NCBI GenBank assembly: GCA_903903925.1
Contig: CAIVAU010000115.1
Span: forward strand, 17,381-81,380
Origin: an uncultured cyanobacterium
GTDB taxonomy: Bacteria; Cyanobacteriota; Cyanobacteriia; Cyanobacteriales; Nostocaceae
Length of the DNA stretch: 64,000 nt
Reading direction: 5' to 3'
Position numbers and translations under genes: made by a program. Under the pieces are notes generated by a model. The model did no database searches. It was given only the letters and a program-made list of their open reading frames with translations, and was not told where the DNA came from. Positions 45,521 through 54,312 of the stretch are shown piece after piece (the stretch's first letter is position 1; each line of letters starts with the position of its first letter).

Positions 45521-47875
45521 TTACCGCACCAACACAAAATCGTAGCCAGTGCGAGAATTTGAACCAGGCTCAATTTTAACTAAAAGTGGTTTAACTACAC
45601 GCTCGCCTGATGACAAAAACTGAATCGTTCCTGTTGCTCCGGAAGTTGAAAAATCCCTCTTAGAGATAGTTGCTTGCAACCCGGAGCGGGTCTGCGCCTG
45701 TTTCAAGCCAGCGATAATTGTTTGGAGTGCATCGTAAGAGCTTGCGGTCCGCGCATTGACTCGTCCACCCCAAAGTTTAACGGCATTTTCAGGAAAGGGA
45801 TGACTGGGAAAAGCATCAGGATGCCACAATACGGGTAGTACCATTCCTTTGAAATTCTCTCCCCCTTGTTTGAGGGTATCGATAGTATACATTCCGCCAT
45901 GGGTGAATAGTGGCAGATGACTATGATTCGCTCGTGCCATGTCGATCGCTGGTTTGAGGTTTTTTAATGAGGGAAGTAGTAGCAAGCCATCTGCCCCATC
46001 GCTGATAGCTTTACCCATAACAAGACTTGGATTAAAATTTGGGTCTTTGAAATTGCAAACTGTGGTGGTGATTTTACCCCCAGCCAGACTTATTGACCTA
46101 TTGTAGGTGTTTAAAATATCTTGAATGGAGGAGTCTCCCAACTCGGCACAAATGGCAATGTTCTTTAGATTAGCCTTTTGGGTCATATAGCTAGCAAGAG
46201 TGTCAGCAAAAACCCTGGTATCGGGAGAGATACTAAATATGTAGTTACTTCCAGATCCCACTGATGTATTGGTTGTGGGATTAACCATGACCAACCCGTG
46301 CTTTTGATAAATTTGTCCTGCACCCTCTGATACCTGCTTCCGATTATGGCCTATTACTGCTAGAATGCTGGGGTCTTGAACAAATTCACGAGCTAGCTGT
46401 TGAGCAGTATCTGGGTTGCCCTCATCGTTGGCAATTTCAAGTTGTAGTTGTACCCCATTAATCCCACCGTTTTTATTCACTTCATCTTGAGCCTGTGCTA
46501 CTCCACGCAGAAGCTCTTGCGATACATTATCATTCTGGTTGTTCAGGTTGCCATTAATTGGCACACTTACAGCCACTTTGAGAGATGGGGAGTTACCAAT
46601 TTTGGCATTGTTCAAATAAATCAATCCTTCTGGGTCACTGGGATTATTTGTCCGGTATGCTTGAAAGTTCCTAACAGCAGTCGCAAAATCCTGAGATGCA
46701 AAGGCTCGCACTCCAGCTTGTTCATAGGGGTTTGTGTCTGCACTCACTAGCAGAATTTTATCTCCCAAACTTATCCGAGCCTCTTTAGGCTGTTGAATAG
46801 ACTGGGTCGATGGAGAAATAATTTCCCCTGCCATCCGGATGATAATTGCGATGAGAACTCCAATAACACCAAGAGAAATCAGAAGTAGTCTGTTTTTTGT
46901 AATTGCTAATTCCCATACCTGCTGTGGTAATGATTTAGGAGGGGCAACTCTGGTGACAGGTAAGGTTAATTGTAGCGGTAGCTGACTATTTAGATTTACG
47001 TCTTGTAACACCAATGTAGCTGACTGATAACGCTGTTTGTGGTTTCCTTGCAGCAACCGATCAAAAATACCCGATAATTCCTGACTGATGGGTTGCCTCA
47101 AGTATTGCCGCCAGCTAGAAATCCAGCTATAGCCCTGTGTGAGCCATATTTCTCTTGGATGAGTCTGTGTCAGCAGATGAAAGCAAGTTGCTCCCAAACT
47201 GTAGAGGTCGCTGGCTGGATAAGCTTCGCCTCCCTGTATTTGCTCGATAGGTGCATAACCAAACGAGCCTATCGTTGTCCCTGGTCTAGCGATCGCCGTT
47301 GCTGTCGCTTGCTTCGCTACCCCAAAATCAATTAGCACCAATTTGCCATCACTTTGACGGCGAATGATATTCTCTGGTTTAATGTCTCGGTGAATCACCT
47401 GTTGCTGATGTATCGCTTGCAGGACAGGTAATAAATCACTCAGGAGTTCTCGAATCTTTGCTTCATTAAACGCCCCCTGCTCCTGCAACTCCTGCCACAA
47501 ATTCTGCCCTTCGATAAACTGCTGCACCAAATACAGGTAGTTATCTTCCTGAAAGTAGGCATATAATGTGGGAATTTGGGCATGTTCTCCTAGCTGTTGC
47601 AAACGTTTTGCTTCTTCCTGAAATAACTCTGTCGCCTTTTTGAGTGACCAACTCCCTTGAAGTTGTGGTGCCAACTGCTTCACAACGCATCGTTCACCAA
47701 GCTTGTCTACATCCTCTGCCAAATAGGTGCGACCAAACCCTCCGCCTCCCAATGGTTCTATAATACGGTAGCGACCTCGTAGTAGTGGCGTCAACCCTGC
47801 CCCACAACTCAGGCAAAAATTTGTTCCATCTGGATTTTGAGGTTTCGAGCAGTCAGGATTCAGGCAGCATATCAT
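45521..47875 (-). CDS. Zinc-ribbon Ser/Thr kinase fused to a LivK-like sensor domain
   Basis: A 784-residue receptor-type kinase. The N-terminal zinc ribbon has C4, C9, C21 and C24 (CLNPDCSK, FCLSCGAGL). The kinase (about 34-300) has GGGGFGRTYLAED, VVKQ, HRDIKPEN (162-169) and DFGVAKQA. One membrane helix (LLLISLGVIGVLIAIIIRMA, about 332-351) leads to an extracytoplasmic domain (about 435-784) of the branched-chain-amino-acid binding type (Peripla_BP_6), e.g. VAVSVPINGNLNNQNDNVSQ, DPSILAVIGHNRKQVSEGAG and PTTNTSVGSG. This suggests direct sensing of an amino acid or small ligand. The target proteins are unknown. Confidence 0.92.
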   Translation of the reverse strand: MICCLNPDCSKPQNPDGTNFCLSCGAGLTPLLRGRYRIIEPLGGGGFGRTYLAEDVDKLGERCVVKQLAPQLQGSWSLKKATELFQEEAKRLQQLGEHAQIPTLYAYFQEDNYLYLVQQFIEGQNLWQELQEQGAFNEAKIRELLSDLLPVLQAIHQQQVIHRDIKPENIIRRQSDGKLVLIDFGVAKQATATAIARPGTTIGSFGYAPIEQIQGGEAYPASDLYSLGATCFHLLTQTHPREIWLTQGYSWISSWRQYLRQPISQELSGIFDRLLQGNHKQRYQSATLVLQDVNLNSQLPLQLTLPVTRVAPPKSLPQQVWELAITKNRLLLISLGVIGVLIAIIIRMAGEIISPSTQSIQQPKEARISLGDKILLVSADTNPYEQAGVRAFASQDFATAVRNFQAYRTNNPSDPEGLIYLNNAKIGNSPSLKVAVSVPINGNLNNQNDNVSQELLRGVAQAQDEVNKNGGINGVQLQLEIANDEGNPDTAQQLAREFVQDPSILAVIGHNRKQVSEGAGQIYQKHGLVMVNPTTNTSVGSGSNYIFSISPDTRVFADTLASYMTQKANLKNIAICAELGDSSIQDILNTYNRSISLAGGKITTTVCNFKDPNFNPSLVMGKAISDGADGLLLLPSLKNLKPAIDMARANHSHLPLFTHGGMYTIDTLKQGGENFKGMVLPVLWHPDAFPSHPFPENAVKLWGGRVNARTASSYDALQTIIAGLKQAQTRSGLQATISKRDFSTSGATGTIQFLSSGERVVKPLLVKIEPGSNSRTGYDFVLVR

Positions 47876-47998
47876 AGCTACTTTTAGTGTAATTTTAGGT
47901 TAAATGAAAGTTAATTTTATTAAAGATGAATGATACAATACTAATTTTAGTTAGCAGAGGTAATAATACTATAGCAGCTCAGTGCTGTAGTATGCCTT

Positions 47999-48258
47999 GG
48001 TCAAGCTTCTCATTCAGAAATTGCCCATGTTTCTGATCAACAAGTCCTCGAATTAGCTAATTTAAAAATGGATGCAGTACAAACCAACGTCTAGGAGAAC
48101 TGCAAGCTAAAGGAAAAAATACTAGATTGACAGATGCAGAACGCTATAAAATGTTAATTTTTATGTCGATTTATCAAATCCGATAATTAAGGAAATCAGA
48201 AGGTTTAACTGAAGCAGTTAGGCGGGGAATAAAAACCTACAACTTCATTGAAAAGTGA
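47999..48258 (+). pseudogene. Frameshifted antitoxin-like small gene
   Basis: Protein-like sequence continues across two frames: GQASHSEIAHVSDQQVLELA then NLKMDAVQ to about 48085; after a shift RLGELQAKGKNTRLTDAERY then KMLIFMSIYQIR, a TAA at 48184, LRKSEGLTEAVRRG, and a TGA at 48256. This is the layout of a small protein common in cyanobacteria next to toxin-like genes. One frameshift plus one in-frame stop make it non-functional. No partner gene survives beside it. It fills the 360-bp gap between the kinase and GNAT genes. Confidence 0.7.
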
Positions 48259-48656
48259 TGACTTGTAATGCTCATGTGCTGCATTAGATAAAACCTATGA
48301 GCTTCAAATCGCTGAACACCAGAATCAAGACTTAAGTGTTCACAATTATTTTTTCTTGCATATTCAATCAGCCACTGGAATAACTTTTGACCATAACCCC
48401 GTGACCGATTTAACTTATCAACGACTAAGTCATCAATGTATAAAAACTTTCCCGATGCTAGACAAGTAGAAATGCGAAATCCCGCAACTGCGACAGTTTT
48501 ATCCTCTGCTTGAAAGAAGACAAGTTGATATCCCTCTTTCATCTGATACCGAACTTGCTGGACAAAGCTAGCTTCCTCTAAGTGGGGACGCAACTGGGAT
48601 ATAATAGGAAAACACCTTAAGATTTGAGAGTTATTTTCTGCTAATTGTATTGACAC
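48237..48656 (-). CDS. GNAT family N-acetyltransferase
   Basis: The 139 residues form a single GNAT fold. The acetyl-CoA binding segment is LNRSRGYGQKLFQWLIEYAR (about 85-104), which follows YIDDLVVDK. The C-terminal strand/helix is HLSLDSGVQRFEAHRFYLMQ. Its length is usual for a stand-alone GNAT enzyme. The acceptor is unknown. Its 3' end overlaps the antitoxin-like pseudogene on the other strand by about 20 bases. Confidence 0.88.
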   Translation of the reverse strand: MSIQLAENNSQILRCFPIISQLRPHLEEASFVQQVRYQMKEGYQLVFFQAEDKTVAVAGFRISTCLASGKFLYIDDLVVDKLNRSRGYGQKLFQWLIEYARKNNCEHLSLDSGVQRFEAHRFYLMQHMSITSHHFSMKL

Positions 48657-48773
48657 GAGATTTATAGATGTAGCACATGGGGCTGATTTTCTTCGCCCCT
48701 TCTAATCTACCATGTCTTTGTACTTATTTTTCCTGGTAGCTGAATTTACCCTGTGAACAGTTACGATTTTTTT

Positions 48774-49385
48774 CTAAGATTCATCATTTGTACTAGTTAC
48801 CATCGCCATCAAGATCCCTAAAATTTTATCTACAGATGGAAACAAATATATGGTAGGGTCAATAGCTACTACATTATTTCTGAGACTCAAAAAAGCCCAC
48901 TGAATTGCTGTCGTAACTATACCATAAACTGGTTGCATATCTTTATTAAACTTATGGGCCGCCACCATTTCAGCAATACATTGAGGTAAGCCTATCGCGA
49001 TATCTGATTTTTTGGCTTCAACTACGACTATTATAGGTTTAACAATTGTAATACTTATCAGACTTTTTGATATTAAGAAGTCGCACACACCGTTTAAACC
49101 TATTGATTTGTCTACATTAAACGTTTCTCCTGAAAACACGTTAATAGGGGTAGTGGAAATTTCTTGCAGTTCTGCCAATATAGGGCTGATGATTCGCTCG
49201 CTTTTTTCTTTCTCAGTTCTTAATTCTAGAACAACCCTTGTCACGTTTCTTCTGAGAATTTCACTAAGTAGATTACTGGGTTGTATTGGTGGAGCATCAG
49301 TAAATAACTGTGGTGTTTCTTGAATTAACTCTAGTTCAAATTGATTTAGTACACTGGGTAAATCGTTGAAGTCTGAGTAAGCCAT
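48774..49385 (-). CDS. PD-(D/E)XK nuclease-like protein, paralogue 2
   Basis: About 203 residues from the ATG at 49385 (MAYSDFNDLPSVLNQF), chosen because both paralogues start MPYS; a longer frame reaches 49481 but adds unrelated sequence. The core GLNGVCDFLISKS, then VVVEAKKSDIAIGLPQCIAE, keeps the Asp, Glu-x-Lys and Gln pattern. The N-terminal 70 residues are more diverged than in the other two copies (for example EIQETPQLFTD-like sequence in place of the FFPD segment). Function unknown. Confidence 0.8.
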   Translation of the reverse strand: MAYSDFNDLPSVLNQFELELIQETPQLFTDAPPIQPSNLLSEILRRNVTRVVLELRTEKEKSERIISPILAELQEISTTPINVFSGETFNVDKSIGLNGVCDFLISKSLISITIVKPIIVVVEAKKSDIAIGLPQCIAEMVAAHKFNKDMQPVYGIVTTAIQWAFLSLRNNVVAIDPTIYLFPSVDKILGILMAMVTSTNDES

Positions 49386-49617
49386 AATTTTTCTAGCGAT
49401 TTCTAGTTTTATTCCCCAACCAGGGATTGAGTAAATGGCGATCGCACTCTGGTGGCGAGAATGTGGAGGATGCGATCGCATTTTAGGAAGGTATTAGTAG
49501 CATCGGAACACAAAACTGGGTTCAAACGTCTTAGTTAACTTTAATTGTAGTAAAACTTGGTCACGTAAAGTTTCAAGTGTTGTCACCGAGAGTCACTATT
49601 CTTCCTGAAAAATTAAT

Positions 49618-51375
49618 ATGGGTGTCTTGAATAAATTCAGTAGAGGTCAGCTTTTTGCTCTATCTTTAATAGGTGTGTGTTTTTTGACTGCATGCTCCAC
49701 TGTAAAACCTAAATCTTCCACCAAAGAATCTACCGTTGGAACCGCTGGCGGCGGTGCTGACATCTTACGACTGCTTTACTGGCAGGCTCCAACTATTCTC
49801 AATCCTCATCTATCTCAAGGTCTTAAAGACCTCCATGCAAGCAGAATCACCTACGAACCGCTTGCCAGTTACGATAAAAAAGGCAAGTTAATTCCCTTTT
49901 TAGCAGCAGAAATCCCCTCTGTAGAAAATGGTGGATTGGCTCGCGACGGCAAATTTGTGATTTGGAAACTCAAGCAGGGAGTTAAGTGGTCTGATGGACA
50001 ACCTTTTACAGCAGATGATGTGGTATTTACTTACAAATTTCTGTCTAATCCATTAGTAGCTGCTACCACCACTGCCTACTACGAAGCTGCTAAAACTGTT
50101 GAAGCTGTTGACGACCACACGGTCAAAATAAGTTTCAAAGATGCTAACCCTGCTTGGGCACTGCTTTTTGTTGGACAAAATGGGTTAATCCTACCCCAGC
50201 ATATCTTCCTAAAATACAATGGCTCTAACGCTAGGGAAGCGCCGGGTAACTTGCTTCCTGTTGGTACTGGGCCCTATAGGGTCGTAGAATTTAAACCTGG
50301 TGATATTGTGGTCTATGAGGCTAATCCTTTTTTTCGGATAGCCAATCAGCCTTTATTTAAGCGAGTGGAACTTAAGGGCGGTGGAGATGTAACTTCTGCT
50401 GCTCGAGCGGTTCTTCAAACTGGGGATGTAGACTTTGCCTGGAATCTCCAGGTAGAAGCCCCAATTCTTAAGCAACTGGAAGCAGCAGGTAAAGGAAAGC
50501 TAGACATTGTGTTTGGAGGTTTAGCAGAGCGTATTTTTCTAAATCAGACCAATCCCAATAAGGCAACAGCCGACGGTGAACGCTCTAGTCTCCAATTTCC
50601 CCATCCTTTCTTTACCGATAAGAAAGTGCGTCAGGCTTTTAACTATGCTATAGACCGTGATACTATTAACCAACAGTTATATGGTCCAACAGGTCGCCCT
50701 ATATCTAATACTCTAATAGGACCGGAGATTTACAATTCGCCTAATACCACATACAAATTCGATCTTGCAAAAGCTGCAGCTTTGTTAGATGAAGCTGGAT
50801 GGAAACTCAGCAATGGTAATCCCATCCGGAGTAAAAATGGTGTCGAGTTGAGTGTTCTTTTCCAAACTGGGGTTAACCCACTGCGGCAGAAGACTCAACA
50901 AATCATTAAACAAGCATTAACATCTATCGGCGTGAAGGTAGATCTTAAAAGTATAGATTCAACTACTTACTTTTCCAGCGACCCCACTAACCCAGATACG
51001 GCAAGTCATTTCTACGCTGATGTGCAAATGTTGACTAACGGCAATGAAAACCCAGACCCCGGTGCTTATATGAAGGGCTGGACGTGTACTGAAATTCCCC
51101 AGAAAAAAAACAATTGGTCCCACGGTAACAGTACTCGCTACTGTAATCCTGAATATGACAAGCTCTGGCAACAGTCTACAACAGAGTTAAATTCAGAAAA
51201 ACGCCGACAGTTGTTTATCCAGATGAATGACTTGCTGATAAAAGATGCGATCGTCCTTCCCCTAGTTGCTAGGGCTAAAGTCAGTGGTAGCAGTAACAGG
51301 CTTGTTGGTGTAGACATAACTCCATGGGATGCTGATACATGGAATATCCAAGATTGGCGCAGAAATCACAACTAA
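49618..51375 (+). CDS. Oligopeptide ABC transporter substrate-binding lipoprotein
   Basis: The 585 residues have a lipoprotein signal (FALSLIGVCFLTAC, Cys26) and an SBP_bac_5 (OppA/DppA-type) domain: PTILNPHLSQGLKDLHASRI, FVIWKLKQGVKWSDGQPFTADDV split across the family's signature region, LLPVGTGPYRVVEFKPGD, KVRQAFNYAIDRDTINQQLY and DLAKAAALLDEAGWKLSNG. It would bind peptides or similar ligands outside the inner membrane. The only permease-type gene nearby is a truncated OppB remnant at 53291-53782 on the other strand, so it must work with subunits encoded elsewhere or be orphaned. Confidence 0.92.
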   Translation: MGVLNKFSRGQLFALSLIGVCFLTACSTVKPKSSTKESTVGTAGGGADILRLLYWQAPTILNPHLSQGLKDLHASRITYEPLASYDKKGKLIPFLAAEIPSVENGGLARDGKFVIWKLKQGVKWSDGQPFTADDVVFTYKFLSNPLVAATTTAYYEAAKTVEAVDDHTVKISFKDANPAWALLFVGQNGLILPQHIFLKYNGSNAREAPGNLLPVGTGPYRVVEFKPGDIVVYEANPFFRIANQPLFKRVELKGGGDVTSAARAVLQTGDVDFAWNLQVEAPILKQLEAAGKGKLDIVFGGLAERIFLNQTNPNKATADGERSSLQFPHPFFTDKKVRQAFNYAIDRDTINQQLYGPTGRPISNTLIGPEIYNSPNTTYKFDLAKAAALLDEAGWKLSNGNPIRSKNGVELSVLFQTGVNPLRQKTQQIIKQALTSIGVKVDLKSIDSTTYFSSDPTNPDTASHFYADVQMLTNGNENPDPGAYMKGWTCTEIPQKKNNWSHGNSTRYCNPEYDKLWQQSTTELNSEKRRQLFIQMNDLLIKDAIVLPLVARAKVSGSSNRLVGVDITPWDADTWNIQDWRRNHN

Positions 51376-51404
51376 GTCGCCGTGATTAAAGTGCCCTCCT
51401 AGCG

Positions 51405-52064
51405 ATGCAGCTAGAACCAAAACAAGCTGTTATCTCTAGGGCTAAACCTCTGGAACAATTGAAAGCCAGCTTTATATGGGCTTTCGGGTTTTTACCGATA
51501 CGATCTGTCTTGGTTGGGTCGGCTTTAGTCTGCTGGGTATGGGGATTTTATTTAGCATTAGGACCTATTTTTGCTAAGCAAGTTCTCCATGGCGGACCCA
51601 ACACATTCGGCTTCCTGATGACGGCTTCAGGTTTGGGGACGTTGGCTGGTGGTATTTACTTGAGCCGACGCAACAGTGTGTTGGGGTTGGAAAGAGTGTT
51701 GGCATTTGGGACAGCGCTGATGGGGGTCAGCCTGATGGTCTTTGCACTGTCTCACGTATTATGGCTTTCGCTCCTCTCTCTGGTGGTAGCTGGTTTCGGC
51801 TTTATTATGCAGATCATTTCTGGTCGCACAGTGGTGCAGTTATTGGTGAGCGATGAGAATCGTGGGCAGATTACAAGTCTTTATGTCAGGATCTCTACAG
51901 GTGCAGTACCCATAGGTAACTTGGTTGCTGGCGCACTGGGAAGCAACATTGGTGCTGTGAATACTGTTATCTTTGGTGCAAGCATATGCATTGTTGGTTC
52001 AGTCCTCTTTACGCGGCAGTTCTCTGCCTTTCATGAGTCGTTTTCTAGTAAAACAATGCTCTAG
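51405..52064 (+). pseudogene. C-terminal half of an MFS (EntS/DUF894-type) exporter
   Basis: The 219 residues correspond to helices 7-12 of a 12-helix transporter: LKASFIWAFGFLPIRSVLVG at the start of the second bundle, GGPNTFGFLMTASGLGTLAG, VVAGFGFIMQIISGRTVVQL and DENRGQITSLYVR. Family members are about 400-430 residues, so the first six helices are missing, and nothing resembling them lies in the 29 bases after the OppA-like gene. It is probably a 5'-deleted gene; the ATG at 51405 may be fortuitous. Related proteins export siderophores, but the substrate here is unknown. Confidence 0.7.
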
Positions 52065-52127
52065 CTACCCTTTTAAAACAGCCTATATCGGTACGAATTA
52101 TAAATAATAACAGTTCCCTGTTTTTTG

Positions 52128-52190
52128 TAATATTGTACACGATACTTTTGGGATAAGAATTCTATCTCACCACTACTTCCATATCACTAC
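52128..52190. repeat. 63-bp direct repeat, left copy
   Basis: It matches 52997-53059 at 57 of 63 positions by eye (starts TAATATTGTACACGATACTT, ends ATATCACTAC). The two copies bracket nuclease paralogue 3. Confidence 0.8.
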
Positions 52191-52223
52191 CGATTATTTT
52201 TTTCCGAGAGTGACAAAACAGGG

Positions 52224-52826
52224 TTAATTTTGCGATAACATCCATGTTAGAAATCCTAAAATTGGCTCGACTGGTGGTAATGGATATTCGGTGATATCAA
52301 TCTTAACTGAATTACCTTCTAGTTCAAGAAATTTCCAAGTAGTTCCACTGGTAACCGATCCGAAAATTCTGGGAATATTCATATTATTAGAATCATTGAA
52401 TTTTTGAGCAGCTACCATTTCCGCTATACACTGACCTAAACCACCGTTAAGATTTTCTTTTTTTGCTTCTATAATTACGATAACTGGAACTTGAATTTCT
52501 AATTGTGTTGGTGATTTACTAATAAGAAAGTCACAAATACCGTTAAGTCCAATTTTAGGATCGACAGTAAAATCTTCTCCAGAAAAAAGACTAACTTGAC
52601 GATTTAATAATCGGCGAACTGCTGTTAATACAGGGCTAATAATCCATTCAGAACGTGCTTTTTCGCTGCCCCGTGCGAGTACCAATGGTAAACCTTCTTC
52701 TAGTTCTTGACGTAGTAATTCATCAGGTTCTACCGGAAGAATATCGGGGAAAAAACCTCTTACTTCATGGATAGTGATTGCTAAATCCTGACGGACTTTT
52801 TTAAGTGTAAAGTCACTATAAGGCAT
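52224..52826 (-). CDS. PD-(D/E)XK nuclease-like protein, paralogue 3
   Basis: The 200 residues closely resemble paralogue 1 from end to end (MPYSDFTLKKVRQDLAITIH; GSEKARSEWIISPVLTAVRR; LNRQVSLFSGEDF). Active-site-like residues lie in GLNGICDFLISKS and VIIEAKKENLNGGLGQCIAE, followed by FGSVTSGTTWKFLELEGN and PPVEPILGFLTWML. It is flanked by 63-bp direct repeats about 0.87 kb apart, which suggests that the segment was duplicated or inserted as a unit. Role unknown. Confidence 0.8.
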   Translation of the reverse strand: MPYSDFTLKKVRQDLAITIHEVRGFFPDILPVEPDELLRQELEEGLPLVLARGSEKARSEWIISPVLTAVRRLLNRQVSLFSGEDFTVDPKIGLNGICDFLISKSPTQLEIQVPVIVIIEAKKENLNGGLGQCIAEMVAAQKFNDSNNMNIPRIFGSVTSGTTWKFLELEGNSVKIDITEYPLPPVEPILGFLTWMLSQN

Positions 52827-52882
52827 TGTTATACTTAGTTCTCCCCATCAAACTAGTTTTTATTAGCGCTGGACTACAGGGG

Positions 52883-52979
52883 ATCAACTTAAGGCGGGAA
52901 AACTGACCCGGAAAAGGTTTCAGCCTGTAAGGGTTTGAGAAAGAGCGCAGAGCGAAAATCTGTCCCGCCTTAAGTTGAT
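52883..52979. mobile_element. 97-bp element with 17-bp perfect terminal inverted repeats
   Basis: ATCAACTTAAGGCGGGA (52883-52899) is repeated as its exact reverse complement at 52963-52979. Weaker matching extends a few bases outward (AGGGG against CCCT). It is non-coding and MITE-like, or one end of a lost transposon. It is the only copy in the window. Confidence 0.7.
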
Positions 52980-52996
52980 ACCCTAACTGTATTAGT

Positions 52997-53059
52997 TAAT
53001 ATTGTACACGATACTTGTGGGATAAGGATTCTGTCTCGCCACTACTTTTATATCACTAC
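52997..53059. repeat. 63-bp direct repeat, right copy
   Basis: Partner of 52128-52190. The remaining space to 53290 contains the palindromes AAGTCCGTTGAAACGGACT and AGTCGGCTGAAGCCGACT and a GTAGGTTGGGT-type dispersed repeat, with no gene visible. Confidence 0.8.
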
Positions 53060-53290
53060 CATTACCTGTAACACATGATAGCTAAATGCACTCTTCGCCT
53101 TGAACTCAAGTTCAAGGCTCAAAGCTCAAGTCCGTTGAAACGGACTAAATTCCTAAAAGTTCTAGTCGGCTGAAGCCGACTTCAGCTATTAGCTGTGCGT
53201 AATTTATTCCTACGCGTGTCTGCTCGGTTAAAGAGAATTGTAGGTTGGGTAGAGTGTAAGCGAAACCCAACAAATGCAGGGTAAGCGCAT

Positions 53291-53782
53291 TTAATTTTGT
53301 AATTTATAATACAGAAAGATAATGATAAATAGCAAGCCAGTAAAAAATGTAGGTAAAGAAAGTCCAAAAAAAACTACAGTTGTCACTATTGTGTCAGCAA
53401 TTGAGTCACGCTTGAGAGCAGAAATCACTCCTAAAGGAATAGCCAACAGTGTCGCGAGAATGTAGGGGCAACCAACAATCCATAATGTTGTTGGTAGACG
53501 TTGGAGAATCAAGTCGATAACCGGACTCCGGCTAGTAAACGAGTAACCCATGTCTCCCCTGATAAAAGATGTGAACCACTTAATATAGCGAATATGTATT
53601 GGTTGATCCAACCCGAAGGACTTTCTGATATTCTCTCGAACTTCTGCTGTAATTGAGGGGTTTAGTGCAAACTCACCCATTGGATCGCCTGGTGCCAATG
53701 CTAGGATTGCAAAAATAACGATACTAATAGCAATAAGTGTGGGAATAAAGGTCAGTAACCGATAGATCAAGTATTTAGTCAT
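53291..53782 (-). pseudogene. N-terminal half of an OppB/DppB-type permease
   Basis: The 163 residues match the start of a peptide ABC permease: MTKYLIYRLLTFIPTLIAIS, FAILALAPGDPMGEFALNPS, FGLDQPIHIRYIKWFTSFIR, GDMGYSFTSRSPVIDLILQR and LATLLAIPLGVISALKRDSI. Intact family members have about 310-340 residues and the EAA loop near the end; here the sequence stops after FIIIFLYYKLQN where a GTAGGTTGGGT-type intergenic repeat begins. The gene is 3'-truncated and presumably inactive. Confidence 0.75.
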
Positions 53783-53846
53783 TAGTCAGGAGTGGGGAGG
53801 TGTTTCTTTCATTCGTAGCCGGTGGTGCGCCGCCTGTGGGGCGCTT

Positions 53847-53960
53847 TCAAGAGGACCGATCAAGGATTTTAGTCCATTTCAAGTGCCGTTCAGCTATTAG
53901 CCCTACACTTAAGTGTAGAGCGGGATATGGGGCTGATGCGCAATGGTGCACTCTGGTCAG
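53847..53960. repeat. Dispersed repeat, copy 1 (about 114 bp)
   Basis: It shares a series of blocks in order with 60643-60731: TCAAGAGGAC, CAAGGATTT, AGTCCATTTCAA-like, AAGTGT, GGGCTGAT, AATGGTGCA and GGTCAG. It contains a CTACACTTAAGTGTAG palindrome. Just before it, 53822-53840 repeats the 19-mer found at 37523-37541. Confidence 0.65.
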
Positions 53961-54235
53961 GATACACAATATGCACATGTTCCGGCTTCCAGAAAACTGA
54001 ACATAAAAATTGTATAGAAAATCACTTGTCTTGTGAATGTCCTTGAGATTAAAATACTCTAGCTTTATCAACTTAATGTATTTTAATCATCTTTAACCAT
54101 AATCATGCAAAATCTTGGATTAAATCTCTGGAAATCCTTGCTGCAACTGTGGTAAGTAACAGTCTTTGACTCGCGCCCGCACTTTTCTAGTAGACATAGT
54201 CGTGGAAATTAATTATGCGTTCGCTGAAATCCCTG

Positions 54236-54263
54236 GTAGGGGCGTATTGCAATACGCCCCTAC
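54236..54263. repeat. 28-bp perfect palindrome
   Basis: GTAGGGGCGTATTG is followed directly by its reverse complement CAATACGCCCCTAC. This is a type of dispersed palindrome often seen in cyanobacterial spacers. The surroundings, 53961-54312, hold no gene that I can support. Confidence 0.85.
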
Positions 54264-54312
54264 ATGATTCCTGGAGATGTCTAGTGATGTTACCAGCTTC
54301 TGCGGGGATTGC

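Noticed and set aside
51376..52064. The MFS fragment as a functional six-helix protein in an operon with the OppA-like gene
   Set aside because: The sequence aligns with the second half only of a 12-helix family, and half-size members of that family are not known to me; truncation is the simpler reading.
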